NCBI GenBank assembly: GCA_003448025.1
Contig: DLXL01000086.1
Span: 1 to 5,830 of the forward strand
DNA: 5,830 nucleotides
Source of the DNA: Saprospirales bacterium
GTDB taxonomy: Bacteria > Bacteroidota > Bacteroidia > Chitinophagales > Saprospiraceae
Reading direction: 5' to 3'
The translations under genes were made by a program, and so were the position numbers. Shown here one piece after another: positions 5,369-5,830 of the stretch (positions are counted from its first letter, which is position 1; each line of letters begins with the position of its first letter). The notes below the pieces were generated by a model. The model did no database searches. It saw only the letters and a list, made by a program, of their open reading frames with translations, and had not been told where the DNA came from.

Positions 5369-5830
5369 ATACGCCATACGAATTTGAAGATCTGGACGAT
5401 TATCTGCATGGCCGGATGAGCCCTTCAGATAAGGCCGCGTTCGAACAGGCGCTGGCCGATGATCCCACGCTGCAACAGCGTCTGGAGGCCCTGCGAGCAG
5501 AATCTTCCGTGCTTCAGATGTTGCGTCGTGAGCATTTGCTACAGCAATTGGAGCAGTGGAGCGAAGAATCCGCTCCCGAAAAAAAAACCGACCCGGAACA
5601 GGTTGGTTCCAAAACTATTTTGCCCCGAAACCTGATCATTGTCCTGATAGCCGGACTGCTGGTGGTAGTGATAGCCATCGTCATTAAAATCTTTGGATTC
5701 ACAGACCATTCAACTGGCGTCCAGCCCTCCCCACCACCCACCCAGTTAGCTAATACCCAGCAAAAACCGCCGGCAAAGGAGCCTATTGCTCAAGAAGCCC
5801 CCCAGGTGGGAGCACCCAAACCCAACACAC
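5365..5830 (+). CDS. Single-pass membrane protein, putative anti-sigma partner (partial, cut by window edge)
   Basis: The frame opens at the ATG inside the ATGA overlap with the sigma gene and stays open for 155 codons to the window end, so the C-terminus is missing. Residues 1-60 are acidic and helical, with a DDYLHGRMSPSDKAAFEQAL segment (11-30) and LADDPTLQQRLEAL (30-43). This resembles the N-terminal region of Bacteroidota anti-sigma-like proteins, including the 'YL.G.M...E...FE..L..DP.L' pattern. No HxxxCxxC zinc-binding motif is present. A charged linker (62-80) leads to one strongly hydrophobic helix (about 89-110, NLIIVLIAGLLVVVIAIVIK), then a Pro/Gln-rich segment (from about 119) that is presumably outside the membrane. 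The predicted topology is cytoplasmic N-terminus, periplasmic C-terminus. A run of nine A (5579-5587) lies just before the membrane helix. The anti-sigma role is inferred from the overlap and layout; it could instead be a structural or scaffold protein of the same system. Confidence 0.75.
   Translation, partial: MNTPYEFEDLDDYLHGRMSPSDKAAFEQALADDPTLQQRLEALRAESSVLQMLRREHLLQQLEQWSEESAPEKKTDPEQVGSKTILPRNLIIVLIAGLLVVVIAIVIKIFGFTDHSTGVQPSPPPTQLANTQQKPPAKEPIAQEAPQVGAPKPNT

Overview
The window reads as a chromosomal segment from a Bacteroidota bacterium, perhaps of the Saprospiria/Chitinophagia type; no deeper placement can be supported from the sequence alone. The evidence is threefold. There are three intergenic matches to the Bacteroidota -7 promoter element TAnnTTTG, each just upstream of a start codon. 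Shine-Dalgarno sequences are absent before essentially all starts. The proteins also have a Bacteroidota flavour, notably an ECF-type sigma factor with an 'ADSAK...CRKKL' recognition helix and its downstream single-pass membrane partner. All genes are on the + strand, composition looks balanced (about half G+C by eye), and I see no mobile element, tRNA, rRNA or CRISPR array.

Layout: (a) 1-134 is non-coding, with a cluster of degenerate CCGCGT-centred repeats followed by a promoter. (b) 135-2003 encodes a two-domain ABC-F ATPase of the Uup type, a soluble ribosome/translation or DNA-associated ATPase rather than a transporter. (c) 2084-3160 encodes an ATP-grasp ligase-like protein with a hydrophobic, aromatic-rich N-terminus. 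Only 18 bp separates it from (d) 3179-3880, a polytopic LysE/RhtB-like membrane protein, so the two look like one transcription unit. (e) 3881-3974 is a short spacer holding two different tandem repeats. (f) 3975-4715 encodes an aspartate/glutamate racemase family enzyme with both catalytic cysteines. (g) 4760-5368 is an ECF-like sigma factor with its own promoter. Its stop overlaps by ATGA the start of (h) 5365 to the window edge, a putative anti-sigma or sigma-linked single-pass membrane protein that is cut off by the window.

Two functional groupings stand out. The first is ligase plus LysE-like exporter, with an amino-acid racemase just downstream. This could make and export an amino-acid conjugate, but that is inference from adjacency and fold only. 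The second is the translationally coupled sigma/membrane-partner pair, a surface-signalling or regulatory unit whose effector genes would lie beyond position 5830. The ABC-F gene appears to be an independent housekeeping neighbour.
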